Shown: positions 45,747-56,591, numbered from the stretch's first letter. The stretch is DNA of 64,000 nucleotides from Pseudomonas monteilii (GCA_001534745.1 CP013997.1:2418001-2482000); one strand, 5' to 3'. Numbers and translations are program-made. The notes: generated by a model from the sequence alone, not told the origin.

Positions 45747-46760
45747 ATGCTACCCCGCGCCCTCATGCTGCTCGCCGGCCTCGGCGTCACCGGTCTGGCC
45801 CAGGCCACCAGTACCCACTACCCGCTGACCCTGGAAAACTGTGGCGTGTCGCAGACCTTCCAGCAGGCGCCCCAACGCGCGGTGACCATCGGCCAATCGG
45901 GGACCGAGATGCTCTATGCCCTGGGGCTGGGCGATACGCTGGTCGGCACGTCATTGTGGTTCAACGATGTGCTGCCGGCCTACCAGGCGCAGAACGCCAA
46001 GGTCGAGCGGCTGGCGGACAACGACCCCAGCTTCGAGGCGGTGATCGGCAAGCGTCCGCAGCTGCTGGCCGTGCAGCTGGCGTGGATGGTCGGCGAACAG
46101 GGCGTGGTCGGCACCCGCGAGCAGTTCCATGAGCTGAACATTCCTACCTACATCATGCCCTCCGACTGCGAAGGCAAGGACAACCGGGTCGGTGCCGACG
46201 GCACCCGTCTGCAGCCCTTCCAGATCGACACGGTGTACAAGAGCATCCGCCAGCTGGCGCAGATCTTCGACGTCCAGGACCGCGGCGACGCGCTGAACCA
46301 GTCGCTCAAGACGCAGCTGGCCAATGCCCAGGCGCGCCTGGCAGGCAAGGACCTGTCGGGCACCAGCGCGCTGTTCTGGTTCTCCAGCGCGGACCTCGAG
46401 ATCGACCCCTATGTCGCCGGTCGCAAGGGTATCCCTGATTTCATGCTCAACACCCTGGGGGTGCGCAACGTCGTCGAGTCCGACGAAGAGTGGCCCACCG
46501 TCGGCTGGGAAACCCTGGCCAAGGCCAATCCGACCTGGCTGGTGATCGCACGCATGGATCGCCGCCGCTTCCCGGCCGACGACTACCAGAAGAAGCTCGA
46601 CTTCCTGCGCAACGACCCGGTGACCCGCAACATGGATGCGGTCAAGCACAACCGCATCATCGTCCTCGACGCCCATGCCATGCAGGCCAGCCTGCGCCTG
46701 TTCAGCGGCATGGACATCCTGGCCCAGGCCTTCGCCAGCGGTGAAGCGCCCCAGCCATGA
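45747..46760 (+). CDS. BtuF/FecB-like periplasmic binding protein
   Basis: 337 residues with a Sec signal (LGVTGLAQA, cleaved ~22) and no lipobox. Class III binding-protein fold (periplasmic binding protein 2): LENCGVSQTFQQAPQRAVTIGQSGTEMLYALGLGDTLVG in overlapping words is the usual entry strand-helix. FFSSADLEIDPYVAG-type and WPTVGWETLAKANPTWLVI segments lie in the second lobe. The family binds corrinoids, haem or ferric siderophores. The cobalamin riboswitch just upstream points to a corrinoid ligand. ATG 45747 is preceded by AGGAG. The stop is overlapped by the permease start. Confidence 0.9.
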   Translation: MLPRALMLLAGLGVTGLAQATSTHYPLTLENCGVSQTFQQAPQRAVTIGQSGTEMLYALGLGDTLVGTSLWFNDVLPAYQAQNAKVERLADNDPSFEAVIGKRPQLLAVQLAWMVGEQGVVGTREQFHELNIPTYIMPSDCEGKDNRVGADGTRLQPFQIDTVYKSIRQLAQIFDVQDRGDALNQSLKTQLANAQARLAGKDLSGTSALFWFSSADLEIDPYVAGRKGIPDFMLNTLGVRNVVESDEEWPTVGWETLAKANPTWLVIARMDRRRFPADDYQKKLDFLRNDPVTRNMDAVKHNRIIVLDAHAMQASLRLFSGMDILAQAFASGEAPQP

Positions 46761-47769
46761 TGCGCTCGTTGCCCGCCGTGGCCTTCGCCCTCGCCGCCCT
46801 GGCCCTGGCGCTGCTCGCCGGTATCGCCATCGGCGAGACGCGCCTGTCGCCCAGCGTGGTCTACCAGGTGCTGGCCAACCAGCTCTGGCAGGCCGGGCAT
46901 GTGGTCGACCCGATCGACCAGGGCATCGTCTGGAACTACCGCCTGACCCGCACCCTGGTCGCAGCGGCCTGCGGCGCCGGGCTGGCGACCTGCGGGGTGA
47001 TTCTCCAGGCGCTGCTGCGCAATCCGCTGGCCGAACCTTACCTGCTCGGGCTGTCGGCCGGTGCCTCGACCGGCGCGGTGGCGGTGGCGCTGCTGGGTCT
47101 GGGTGCCGGTGCCCTGACACTGTCGGGGGGCGCGTTCATCGGTGCCCTGGCCGCCTTCGCCCTGGTGCTGCTGCTGGCCCGCGCCAGCGGCCCGAGCGGC
47201 GCCAATGCCCAGGTGATCCTGGCCGGCATCGCCGGCTCGCAACTGTTCAACGCGCTGACGGCGTTCCTGGTGACCAAGTCGGCCAGCGCCGAACAGGCCC
47301 GGGGCATCCTGTTCTGGCTGCTGGGCAACCTCAGTGGCGTGCGCTGGCCCTCGGTCTGGCTGGCCGTGCCGGTCGCGTTGGTCGGCTTGGCGATCTGCCT
47401 GTGGTACCGCCGCGCGCTGGACGCCTTCACCTTCGGCGTGGATTCGGCGGCGTCCCTGGGCATTCCGGTGCGTCGCGTGCAATTGCTGCTGATCACCTGC
47501 GCCGCGCTGGTCACCGCCGTGATGGTGTCGATCGTCGGGGCCATCGGCTTCGTTGGGCTGGTCATTCCCCACGCCCTGCGCCTGCTGCTGGGACCAGGGC
47601 ACAGCCGCCTGCTGCCGGCCAGTGCCCTGGGCGGTGCGCTGTTCCTGATCACCGCCGACATCCTGTCGCGCACCTTGATCCCGGGTCAGGTGATCCCGGT
47701 CGGGGTAGTCACGGCGCTGATCGGCGCACCGGTGTTCGCCCTGATTCTGGTCAGCCGCAGGAGCCAGCG

Positions 47770-47773
<4 letters not shown>
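46757..47773 (+). CDS. BtuC/FecCD-like permease
   Basis: 338 residues, about ten membrane spans typical of the FecCD family, with WNYRLTRTLVAAACGAGLATCGVILQALLRNPLAEPYLLGLSAGAS (in parts, ~55-100) and the ATPase-coupling region GFVGLVIPHALRLLLGPGHSRLLP. Would form a homodimeric channel with the ATPase downstream. Start overlaps the binding-protein stop and the stop overlaps the ATPase start (ATGA), giving tight translational coupling. Confidence 0.92.
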
Positions 47774-48561
<788 letters not shown>

Positions 48562-48574
48562 CCTGGACGCTTTC

Positions 48575-49015
48575 ATGTTGCTGCGTACGCTTGCCCTGTC
48601 CCTGCTGACCACGGCCTTCGCGCCCACCGCGCTGGCCGAAGTGCATGAGGTCCACATGCTCACCCGCGGTGCAGAGGGCGCCATGGTCTATGAACCCGAT
48701 CACCTGCGCATCGCGCCGGGCGACAGTGTGCGCTTCCTGCCGACCCAGAGCGGGCACAACGCCGCCAGCCTGCCCGATCTCTGGCCCGACGGTGCCCCCA
48801 CCTTCAAGGGCCCGATCAACCAGCCGATGACCTACACCTTCGATATGCCGGGGCGCTATGGCATCCAGTGCATTCCGCACCTGGCCATGGGTATGGTCAT
48901 GCTGATCGAGGTCGGCCCGTCATCCGCCCAACCCTTGATCGCCCCCCCGGAATTACCGGCACGCGCCCAGGCACGCCTGACACTTCAGGCCAAGCGCCTG
49001 GAGGCGACGCCATGA
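48575..49015 (+). CDS. Pseudoazurin-like type 1 copper protein
   Basis: 146 residues with a signal peptide (cleavage near ALAEVHE, ~21). The single cupredoxin domain keeps all four type 1 copper ligands with pseudoazurin spacing: His61 (SGHNAAS), Cys99, His102 and Met107 (QCIPHLAMGM). Pseudoazurins are periplasmic electron carriers, usually to denitrification enzymes. No denitrification gene is near. The gene sits inside a cobalamin-riboswitch operon, between the importer ATPase and an OprD porin, its stop overlapping the porin start. A role in corrinoid uptake or reduction in the periplasm is possible but unproven. Confidence 0.9.
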   Translation: MLLRTLALSLLTTAFAPTALAEVHEVHMLTRGAEGAMVYEPDHLRIAPGDSVRFLPTQSGHNAASLPDLWPDGAPTFKGPINQPMTYTFDMPGRYGIQCIPHLAMGMVMLIEVGPSSAQPLIAPPELPARAQARLTLQAKRLEATP

Positions 49016-50361
49016 AGGGTGTTCGCGCCTCCTGGGTCGTGCTGGTTCCCCTGTTCGCGCTCAGCCCGATGGCGTGGGGCGAGACGGCCCAGTCCCAGGC
49101 CAAGGGGTTTCTCGAAGACGGCACCTGGAGCGTGCTCAACCGCAGCGTCTTCGATCAGCGCGACTACCGCCACGGCGGTCGCAACAGCGGCGCGCGCAAT
49201 GCCTACAAGCCGCGCGCCGCGCGCAATGGCCAGGCCGAAGAATGGGGCTACGGGCTCATGGGGACCGTGCAGTCGGGCTTTACCCAAGGGACCGTGGGCG
49301 TAGGTGTCGACGCCCATGCCTACCTCGGGGTCAAGCTCGACAGCGGCGGCGGGCGGGCGGGCAAGGCGCGTCTGCTGGGGCTGGACAACCAGGGTCATCC
49401 CAAGGACACCTATGGCCGTGCCGGTGCCGCGCTCAAGCTGCGGCTGTCGGACAGCGTGCTCTGGTACGGCGAACAGCGGGTCAAGACGCCGGTGTTCAGT
49501 ACCTCGGACAGCCGCCTGCTGCCCGAAACGGCGACCGGGCTGTTCCTGGTCAGCAATGAATTCGAGGCACTCAAGCTGGTCGCCGGTCACTTCACCGAGG
49601 ATGCCGACCGCAACGCCAGCAGTCATGACCAAGGGTTCGCGGTCAACTACTCCAATGCCGCGCAGGGCGATCACTTCGACCTGGCCGGCGCCGTGTACAG
49701 CCCAAGGCCCAACCTCAGCGCCAGCCTGTTCACCTCGCGCTACGAGGACACCTGGAACCAGCAGTACCTGGGCGGCAACATCGCCCATGCGCTGGACGAC
49801 CAGCGCAGCCTGAGCCTGGACCTGAACCTCTACCGCACCACCGACACGGGCAAGGCCTTGTCGGGGCGTATCGACAACACCACCTGGAGCCTGGTCTCGC
49901 GCTACAGCCAGGGCCCGCACAGTGTCAGCCTCGGCTATCAACAGGTCGACGGCGACACCCCGTTCGACTACGTGAGCCGGGGCGCCATCTTCATCGGCAA
50001 TGCCGTGCAGCTGTCGGACTTCAACGCGCCCAACGAGCGCTCCTGGCAGGCGCGCTACGACCTGAACATGAGCGCCTATGGGGTGCCGGGCCTGAGCCTG
50101 ACGGCGCTGTACGTCCGCGGTTCGGGCATCGATGGCAGCCATGTGGACCCCACCGGCGGTTACGCCTACCTCGGCTATGGCCAGGGGGGTAAGCACTGGG
50201 AGCGCGACCTGGAAGCGCGCTACGTCATCCAGACCGGCAAGGCCAAGGGCACCACCTTCTCGCTGCGGCACGACGTGCACCGGGGCAACACCGCGCAGGC
50301 CGAACTGGACAGCGACCAGCTTCGTCTGGCGGTGGAATACCCGTTGTCCGGGCCGCTCTGA
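49012..50361 (+). CDS. OprD-family outer-membrane porin
   Basis: 449 residues, usual size for OprD/OccD-OccK porins. Signal peptide to about PMAWGETAQ, N-terminal strands KGFLEDGTWSVLNRSVFDQRDYRHGG, the family word EEWGYGLMGTVQSGFTQG, and the C-terminal barrel end LRLAVEYPLSGPL. These 18-strand channels pass small anions, amino acids or aromatic acids. As the last gene of the riboswitch operon and joined to the pseudoazurin gene by an ATGA overlap, it may admit a small cobalamin precursor or a compound whose use depends on B12. ATG 49012 is the coupled start. Confidence 0.92.
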   Translation: MKGVRASWVVLVPLFALSPMAWGETAQSQAKGFLEDGTWSVLNRSVFDQRDYRHGGRNSGARNAYKPRAARNGQAEEWGYGLMGTVQSGFTQGTVGVGVDAHAYLGVKLDSGGGRAGKARLLGLDNQGHPKDTYGRAGAALKLRLSDSVLWYGEQRVKTPVFSTSDSRLLPETATGLFLVSNEFEALKLVAGHFTEDADRNASSHDQGFAVNYSNAAQGDHFDLAGAVYSPRPNLSASLFTSRYEDTWNQQYLGGNIAHALDDQRSLSLDLNLYRTTDTGKALSGRIDNTTWSLVSRYSQGPHSVSLGYQQVDGDTPFDYVSRGAIFIGNAVQLSDFNAPNERSWQARYDLNMSAYGVPGLSLTALYVRGSGIDGSHVDPTGGYAYLGYGQGGKHWERDLEARYVIQTGKAKGTTFSLRHDVHRGNTAQAELDSDQLRLAVEYPLSGPL

Positions 50362-50383
50362 TCGCTGCTGGCGGAATGCTCGA

Positions 50384-50884
50384 TCAGGCTGGTCGGCTCA
50401 TGTGGGTGGTGTGCCAGACCGGATCGTCCTCGACGTCCACGATCTCGAAGCCCTGGCGCTCCCAGAAGGCGATGGCACCGGGCAGAAACGGGTGGGTATG
50501 CAGGTACAGGTATTCGACCCCAGCGTCACGGGCCTGCTGACACAGGGCTTCGAACAGGCGCGCAGCCAGGCCACCGCGACGGTAACGGGGGGACACGAAC
50601 AGCCGGACGATCTCCCCGGTGCGGCGACCTTGGTAATCGAGCTGGGCGAAGCGGTGGTCGTAGGGCAGATAGCCAATGCCCGCGACCAACTGCCCTTGAT
50701 CACGCGCGATCAGGAAGCAGCCTGGACCGGTGACGTACGTGCGCTCGAACTGCGCCAGATCGGCTGGCAGCGGTGCATCGGCCAGCTGGGGAAACAGCTC
50801 GCGCCGCGCCTGATCGACGAAGGCGCGCACCTCGTCGACGGCTTCGGCCGTGACGCGGTGCAGGGTACAGGTGGATGTGGGCAT
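50384..50884 (-). CDS. GNAT family N-acetyltransferase
   Basis: 166 residues from ATG 50884 (AGG six bases upstream; ATGs at 50899/50902 are alternatives). Acetyl-CoA binding motif A is EIVRLFVSPRYRRGGLAARLFEALCQQARDAG, given here in overlapping parts (~88-120), and motif B is YLYLHTHPFLPGAIAFWERQGF. Substrate unknown. It converges with the OprD gene. Confidence 0.82.
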   Translation of the reverse strand: MPTSTCTLHRVTAEAVDEVRAFVDQARRELFPQLADAPLPADLAQFERTYVTGPGCFLIARDQGQLVAGIGYLPYDHRFAQLDYQGRRTGEIVRLFVSPRYRRGGLAARLFEALCQQARDAGVEYLYLHTHPFLPGAIAFWERQGFEIVDVEDDPVWHTTHMSRPA

Positions 50885-51015
50885 GTGGACCTGAAACATC
50901 ATGGGTGGAGGGATGGTTCTACCGTACCCGGCTGGCACTCGCAACGATGGCATGGCCGCTGGCCAGGTGCCCGAGGTACACTCGAGCCCTCCTCTCTCGC
51001 CCAAAGGGCCTGTGC

Positions 51016-51492
51016 ATGCCGATCATGAAGAAGACGTCGTTGTTGATGCTGCTCGCCCTGCTGGCAGCCTGCGACCAGCAGAGCAGTCGGGACCAGGAGA
51101 TTTTGGCGCAGTTGCCGATCCAGGATGCCTACGAGCACAACATCGACAAGATGGCCGAGCTGCTGGCCGGTACGCACCCCGACGTGCCGTTGCCGACGAT
51201 CGAAGAGGTGCTGCGCCGCAACCTGACAGTCGAAGACCAGCGCCAGGACCTGCTGGAGCTGTACAGCGAGAAGAACTTCAGCGACGCCGAATTCGAGATC
51301 ATCAAGGCCTCGACCCGCGACCCGGCCAAGGCCCAGGCGCTGAACCAGACACCCGAAGGGCGCCAGGTGAGCGAGAAGCTGACCCGGCTGATGGACCAGC
51401 GGGCCAACGATCCTGCCGCCAAGGCCAAGGCCGAGGCGCGGTTGCGCAAGGTGGATGCGGAGTTGGGGGCGTTGGCGAAGGGTCAGGGGTGA
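51016..51492 (+). CDS. Lipoprotein of unknown function
   Basis: 158 residues. Lipobox LLAAC at ~19 with a short positively charged leader (MPIMKKTSLLML), then a helical, charged body (SRDQEILAQLPIQDAYEHNIDKMAELL, RRNLTVEDQRQDLLELYSEKNF) with no known catalytic motif. ATG 51025 is a second possible start. It is divergent from the acetyltransferase gene. The helical repeats suggest protein binding in the periplasm, but no function can be given. Confidence 0.72.
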   Translation: MPIMKKTSLLMLLALLAACDQQSSRDQEILAQLPIQDAYEHNIDKMAELLAGTHPDVPLPTIEEVLRRNLTVEDQRQDLLELYSEKNFSDAEFEIIKASTRDPAKAQALNQTPEGRQVSEKLTRLMDQRANDPAAKAKAEARLRKVDAELGALAKGQG

Positions 51493-51583
51493 TAGTGACC
51501 GTTGGACGGGGCTGAGGCCTTCGTGTGCAGGCAAGGACCGCAGGGCTGATGTCACGGCCCCTGTGGGGCCGATCGCGGTCACC

Positions 51584-51706
51584 TGTGGGAGCGGGCTTGC
51601 CCGCGATAGCGTTGGCAGCCTCGCTACATCGCCAACAAGCAGAGCGCCGGCCTATTGACCTTGCAGAGGCTGCACAGGCCCTATCGCTGGCAAGCCAGCT
51701 CCCACA
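51584..51706. repeat. Convergent REP pair
   Basis: TGTGGGAGCGGGCTTGCCCG starts at 51584. The partner, TATCGCTGGCAAGCCAGCTC, starts at 51682 in the opposite orientation and belongs to a sequence variant of the same family (TGGCAAGCCA stem in place of GGGCAAGCCC). Confidence 0.75.
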
Positions 51707-51760
51707 CAGTCTGCATAGAGCCTGTCGGCATACATCCGCCCAATACTACTTCCCTGTGTG

Positions 51761-51937
51761 CGGCCCCTGCCGGCGCGCCGGACCGACCGCGATCGGGCCC
51801 GCCAGAACCCAGATCAGCATTTGGCAGAAACCATAGAATCCCACATGGGAACCGCGACGATCTGCCTCACCGCGGTGTGGCTACGGGTGTGGGAGCGGCC
51901 CCTGCCGGGGCGCCGGACCGGCCGCGATCGGGCCCGC
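51761..51937. repeat. Duplicated 42-bp GC-rich block
   Basis: CGGCCCCTGCCGG-CGCCGGACCG-CCGCGATCGGGCCCGC occurs at 51761-51802 and 51896-51937 with very few differences, 135 bp apart. It is a different repeat family from the GGCAAGCC REP elements and resembles the words at 61568-61600. Confidence 0.65.
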
Positions 51938-51993
51938 AGGGGCCGTAGAATCAGCCCATTCGCACGCCCAGTCCACCTCGCGCGTTCAGCCCC

Positions 51994-53484
51994 TCAAGGC
52001 TCCTGCGCGAATGCCGTACGCTCCTGCCACCCGCCCCCCAGCGCCGCGATCAACTGCACACTGGCCACCAACCGGCCTTCGAGCACGCTCAGCACACTGC
52101 GCTCGTTGCTCAACGCCGTCGCCTGGACGTTGACCACATCCAGATACCCGATCAGCCCGGCCTTGTACTGGTTCTCCGTCAGGCGCAGCGACTGGCGCGC
52201 CGCTGCCAGGGCCTCGTCGCGCACCCCCGCCTCGTCGGCGTAGACGCGCAACTGCGCCAGGTAGTTCTCGACCTCCCTGAAGCCATCGAGCACGGTCTGG
52301 CGATACTGCGCCACGGTCTGGTCATACACCGCCACCGTGCGGTCCACCTCGGCGCTGCGGCGCCCGCCATCGAACAGGGTCATGGCCAGTTGCGGGCCGA
52401 CCGACCAGAAGCGGTTCGGCAGGCTGATCCAGTCGCGGAAGCTACTGCTGCTGTAGCCGCCGCTCATGCTCAACGTCAGGTCCGGGAAGTAGGCGGCCCG
52501 GGCCACGCCGATGTTGGCATTGGCCGCCATCACCTGGCGCTCGGCCGAGGCGATGTCCGGGCGACGCTCGAGCAGTTGCGACGGCAAGCCGACCGGAATG
52601 CTCGGCAGCGCCGGGATGTCATCGCGTGCGGCCAGGGCAAAATCGGCCGGCGCACGGCCCAGCAGCACGGCGATGGCATTCTCGAACTGCGCGCGCTGCC
52701 AGGCCAGGTCGATCAGGTCGGCCTGGGTGCTCTTGAGCTGGGTGCGTGCCTGGGCAACGGCATCCGGGCCGGAGACACCGGCGCGGTACTGGTTCTCGGT
52801 CAGGCGCAAGGAGCGTTCGTAGGTGGCGACGGTGGATTCGAGCAGGCGCTTCTGCGCGTCGATCACCCGCAGCTGCAGGTAGTTCTGGGTCAGTTCCGAC
52901 TGCAGGCTCAGGCGAATCGCCGCCAGGTCGGCGACGCTGGCCTCGGCGCTGGCACGGCTGGAAGCCAGGGTATCGCGCAACTTGCCCCACAGGTCCAGCT
53001 CCCAACTGACCCCCAGCTGCGTCGTGTACGTGTCACGAATGCCACTGCTGTTGTTGCTCAGGCCCGAATTGCTGCTGCCGGTGCCCTGGGCCGAGCGGGT
53101 CTTGCCTGCCGACAGGTCGAGGCTGGGGAACAGCGCGCCGCGGCTGCTGCGCACCAACGCCTGGGCCTGACGGTACTGGGCCTCGTACTGGGCCACGGTC
53201 TGGTTGTTGCGGTTGAGTTCGGCGATCAGCTGGTTGAGCTGCGGGTCGTTGTACAGTTCCCACCAGGCGCCCCGCGCCAGGGCGTCCGACGGGTTGGCCG
53301 GGGTCCAGCCTTCGGCCTGCTTGAACTGCACGGCGGCGGTGGCCACCTCGGGGCGATGGTAGTCGGGGCTCAGGGTACAGGCGCTGAGCAGCGCCAGGCC
53401 GGCACCCAGGCCCAGCAGGCGCAGGCTCGGCCTGTGCAGCCGCAGGCGCAATGCACGGTGGACGGGGGTCTGGACGAAAGTCAT
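51994..53484 (-). CDS. opmB: RND efflux outer-membrane channel (OpmB, NodT family)
   Basis: 496 residues. Lipoprotein signal with lipobox LLSAC (~36), then the two outer-membrane-efflux repeats of the TolC-like NodT family: LSPDYHRPEV, WWELYNDPQLNQLIAELNRNNQ, ERRPDIASAERQVMAANANIGVARAAYFP and LTENQYKAGLIGYLDVVN (in parts). It is the last gene of muxABC-opmB. The first codons overlap the end of the MuxC gene by 4 nt. The channel would join the MuxABC pump to the outer membrane. Confidence 0.92.
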   Translation of the reverse strand: MTFVQTPVHRALRLRLHRPSLRLLGLGAGLALLSACTLSPDYHRPEVATAAVQFKQAEGWTPANPSDALARGAWWELYNDPQLNQLIAELNRNNQTVAQYEAQYRQAQALVRSSRGALFPSLDLSAGKTRSAQGTGSSNSGLSNNSSGIRDTYTTQLGVSWELDLWGKLRDTLASSRASAEASVADLAAIRLSLQSELTQNYLQLRVIDAQKRLLESTVATYERSLRLTENQYRAGVSGPDAVAQARTQLKSTQADLIDLAWQRAQFENAIAVLLGRAPADFALAARDDIPALPSIPVGLPSQLLERRPDIASAERQVMAANANIGVARAAYFPDLTLSMSGGYSSSSFRDWISLPNRFWSVGPQLAMTLFDGGRRSAEVDRTVAVYDQTVAQYRQTVLDGFREVENYLAQLRVYADEAGVRDEALAAARQSLRLTENQYKAGLIGYLDVVNVQATALSNERSVLSVLEGRLVASVQLIAALGGGWQERTAFAQEP

Positions 53485-56400
53485 AACGGCGTTTCCAAGG
53501 CAGCGTCGGTACGCACGCCCCGCCAGCGATTGACGCGGTGGCGCAGGCGATCGAAGTAGAGATAGACCACAGGCGTGGTGTACAGCGTCAGCACCTGGCT
53601 CAGGATCAGGCCACCGATGATGGTCAACCCCAGCGGCTGGCGCATTTCCGCGCCCTCGGCACTGCTCAGCAGCAGCGGCAGCGCACCGAGGATGGCCGCC
53701 AGGGTGGTCATCAGGATCGGACGCAGCCGCTGCAGGCAGGCCTGGCGGATCGACTGTTCCGGGCTCAGGCCTTCATGACGCTCGAGCTGCAGCGCCAGAT
53801 CGATCATCAGGATGGCGTTCTTCTTCACCACGCCAATCAGCAGGAACAACCCGAGCATGGAGATCAGGCTGAACTCCCCGCCGGTGAGGTACAACGCCAA
53901 CAAAGCGCCAACCCCCGCCGACGGCAGGGTCGAGAGAATGGTCAACGGGTGCACGTAGCTCTCGTAGAGAATGCCCAGCACCAGGTACACCAGCAACAAG
54001 GCACCCAGAATCATCAACGGCTGGCCCTGCTGCGTCTTGGCGAAGGCATCGGCCGTGCCGCCCAGCTTGGCGATCACCGTTTCCGGCAGGCCGAGCTTGG
54101 CGATCTCGCGCTCCACCGCCGCCAGCGCCTGGTCCGGGCTGTAGCCTTCGGCGACGTCGAAGGCGATGTCTTCGGAGGCGAACTGCCCATCGTGGCTGAC
54201 CCGGTCGTTGGCCAGGCTGTTCTCGTAACGGGCGAACGACGACAGGGGCACCCGTGCGCCGTCGGCCGTGATCACCTGCACCTGCTCCAGGGTGGTCGGG
54301 TCCCAGGCGTACCTGGGGTTGATCTCCAGCACCACCTGGTACTGGTTGAGGCTGTCGTAGATGGTCGAGATCTGCCGCTGGCTGTAGGCGTTGTTCAACA
54401 CCGTGGTGACCATGTCCATGTCGATGCCCAGGCGCTTGGCCTGGTCGCGGTCGACCACCAGGGTCACCTGCTGGGTGCCGCTGCTGTCACGCGCATCGAT
54501 GGCAGTAACCTGCGGCAAGGCGCGAAACGCAGCGGTGACCTTGGGGAACCATTCGCGCAAGGCGGCCAGATCGCCACTCTGCAGGGTGTAGAGGTATTGC
54601 GAGGTGCTCTTGTCGCGGCCACCTCCGCCCAGCTGCAGGTCCTGGTCGGCCATCAGGAACAGGCGCCCGCCCGGGACCTGGGGCAAGGTCTTGCGCAGAC
54701 GCTCGATCACCTGCTGGGCCGAGTCGGCGCGCTCCTTGATCGGCTTGAGGCGCACCAGCACCAAGGCGTTGTTGGTGCCGCTGTTGCCGCCGATGAAGCC
54801 GGCCACGCTCTGCACCGCCGGGTCCTTGAGCAAGGCGCGGCGGTAGGCTTCCATCTTCGGTTGCATGACCGTGAACGACAGCCCGTTGTCGCCGCGCACA
54901 AAGCCGATCAGCTGACCGGTGTCCTGCTGCGGCATCAAGGTCTTGGGCACGACCACGTAGAGCGCGACGTTGAGCACGATGGTCGCCAGCAGGCTGAGCA
55001 GGGTCAGCCGCCGATGGCGCAAGGCCCAGCCCAGGCTGCGGTCGTAGCCGGCGACCATGCGCTCATGGACCCGTTCGCTCCAGCGCTGCAGGCGGGTCTG
55101 GCGGTGACTCTGCTGCGCCGTCAGCCAGCGCGCACAGAGCATGGGCGTGAGGGTCAGCGAGACCAGCAACGAGACGAGGATCGCCGCCGCCAGGGTCACC
55201 GAGAACTCCATGAACAGGCTGCGCACGATGCCGCCCATGAACAGGATCGACACGAACACCGCCACCAGCGAGACGTTCATCGACAACAGGGTGAAGCCCA
55301 CCTCCTGGGCGCCTAGATAGGCCGCGCGCAGGGGCGTCTGGCCCTTCTCGATGTGCCGGGAGATGTTCTCCAGGACCACGATGGCGTCATCCACCACCAG
55401 CCCGGTGGCCAGGATCAGCGCCATCAGCGACAGGTTGTTGAGCGAGAAGCCGCACAGGTACATCACCGCGAAGGTCCCGACCAGCGACACCGGCACCGCC
55501 AGGCTGGGGATCAGCGAGGCGCGCAGGTTGCCGAGGAACAGGTAGACCACCAGGATCACCAGGCCCACGGCGATCACCAGGGTGTGCTCGGCCTCGGCCA
55601 GGGTCGCCTGGATCACCGGCGAGCGGTCCATGGCCACGTCCAGTTTCACGCTGGCCGGCAGCAGCGACTGCAAGGCCGGCAATTGCGCCTTGATCTGCGC
55701 CACGGTCTCGATGATGTTGGCGCCGGTCTGCCGGTTGATCACCAGCAGCACGGCGGCCTGGTCATTGAAGAAGCCGCTGTTGTAGCGGTTCTCGACGCCA
55801 TCGGTGATCGTCGCCACGTCGCTCAGGCGCAGGATCGCGCCGTTCTCCTGGCGGATCACCAGCGGTTCGTAGTCCTTGGCCTTTTCCAGCTGGTCGTTGG
55901 CCCGCACCTGCCAGTTGCGCTGGGTGTCCTCGACGAAGCCCATGGGCCGACGCTGGTTGGCATTGGCCACGGCCGTGCGCACATCGTCCAGGGCCAGGCC
56001 GTACTGGTTGAGCAACTGCGGCTCGACGGCGATGCGCACGGCGGGCAGCGAACTGCCGCCGATCTGCACCTCGCCGACGCCGGACACCTGCGCCAGGCTC
56101 TGCGAAAGGATGGTGTCGGCCAGGTCGTACAGCTGGCCCTTGTGCAGCACGTCGGAGGTCAGCGACAGGACCATGATCGGCGCCTGGGACGGGTCGATCT
56201 TCTTGTAGGTGGGCATGCTGCGCATGCCGCTGGGCAACAGGTTGCGCGCCGCGTTGATCGCCGCCTGCACCTCGCGGGCCGCAGCGTTCACGTCACGCCC
56301 CTGCTCGAAGCCGATGATCACTCGGGTCGAGCCCTGGTTGGAGCTGCTGGTCAGGGTGGTGACCCCGGCAATGCTGCCGAGCTTGCGCTCCAGGGGCGTG

Positions 56401-56591
56401 GCGACGCTGGAAGCCATGACCTCGGGGCTGGCACCGGGCAGGTTGGCCTGCACCACGATCACCGGGAAGTCGATCTGTGGCAGCGGTGCCACCGGCAGCA
56501 GGCCGAAGCTGACGCCGCCGAGCAGCATGATCGCCAGGCTCAGCAGCAAGGTCGCCACCGGGCGACGGATGAAGGGCGCCGACAGGTTCAT
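53481..56591 (-). CDS. muxC: RND transporter subunit MuxC (MdtC-like)
   Basis: 1036 residues with the RND layout: span at ~10-30, large periplasmic loop, six spans, then the second half likewise. Conserved [21 protein letters not shown] (~400-420) carries the proton-relay Asp pair. [18 protein letters not shown] and GVVKKNAILMIDLALQLE appear near the C-terminus. With MuxB it should form a heterotrimeric pump as in P. aeruginosa MuxABC and E. coli MdtABC, exporting drugs such as novobiocin, macrolides and aztreonam. ATG 56591 gives MNLSAPFIRRPVATLLL, the family start. Confidence 0.93.
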   Translation of the reverse strand: MNLSAPFIRRPVATLLLSLAIMLLGGVSFGLLPVAPLPQIDFPVIVVQANLPGASPEVMASSVATPLERKLGSIAGVTTLTSSSNQGSTRVIIGFEQGRDVNAAAREVQAAINAARNLLPSGMRSMPTYKKIDPSQAPIMVLSLTSDVLHKGQLYDLADTILSQSLAQVSGVGEVQIGGSSLPAVRIAVEPQLLNQYGLALDDVRTAVANANQRRPMGFVEDTQRNWQVRANDQLEKAKDYEPLVIRQENGAILRLSDVATITDGVENRYNSGFFNDQAAVLLVINRQTGANIIETVAQIKAQLPALQSLLPASVKLDVAMDRSPVIQATLAEAEHTLVIAVGLVILVVYLFLGNLRASLIPSLAVPVSLVGTFAVMYLCGFSLNNLSLMALILATGLVVDDAIVVLENISRHIEKGQTPLRAAYLGAQEVGFTLLSMNVSLVAVFVSILFMGGIVRSLFMEFSVTLAAAILVSLLVSLTLTPMLCARWLTAQQSHRQTRLQRWSERVHERMVAGYDRSLGWALRHRRLTLLSLLATIVLNVALYVVVPKTLMPQQDTGQLIGFVRGDNGLSFTVMQPKMEAYRRALLKDPAVQSVAGFIGGNSGTNNALVLVRLKPIKERADSAQQVIERLRKTLPQVPGGRLFLMADQDLQLGGGGRDKSTSQYLYTLQSGDLAALREWFPKVTAAFRALPQVTAIDARDSSGTQQVTLVVDRDQAKRLGIDMDMVTTVLNNAYSQRQISTIYDSLNQYQVVLEINPRYAWDPTTLEQVQVITADGARVPLSSFARYENSLANDRVSHDGQFASEDIAFDVAEGYSPDQALAAVEREIAKLGLPETVIAKLGGTADAFAKTQQGQPLMILGALLLVYLVLGILYESYVHPLTILSTLPSAGVGALLALYLTGGEFSLISMLGLFLLIGVVKKNAILMIDLALQLERHEGLSPEQSIRQACLQRLRPILMTTLAAILGALPLLLSSAEGAEMRQPLGLTIIGGLILSQVLTLYTTPVVYLYFDRLRHRVNRWRGVRTDAALETPL

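Larger units (their letters stand above)
51493..51993. other. Intergenic region with two repeat families
   Basis: Between the lipoprotein gene and the convergent opmB end. It contains a REP pair and a duplicated 42-bp GC-rich block (see repeat entries). No coding region is supported. Confidence 0.6.

Noticed and set aside
46636..47769. Long extension of the BtuD-like ATPase upstream of 47770
   Set aside because: It overlaps the BtuC-like permease out of frame and has no domain; the ATGA-coupled ATG at 47770 is the natural start.
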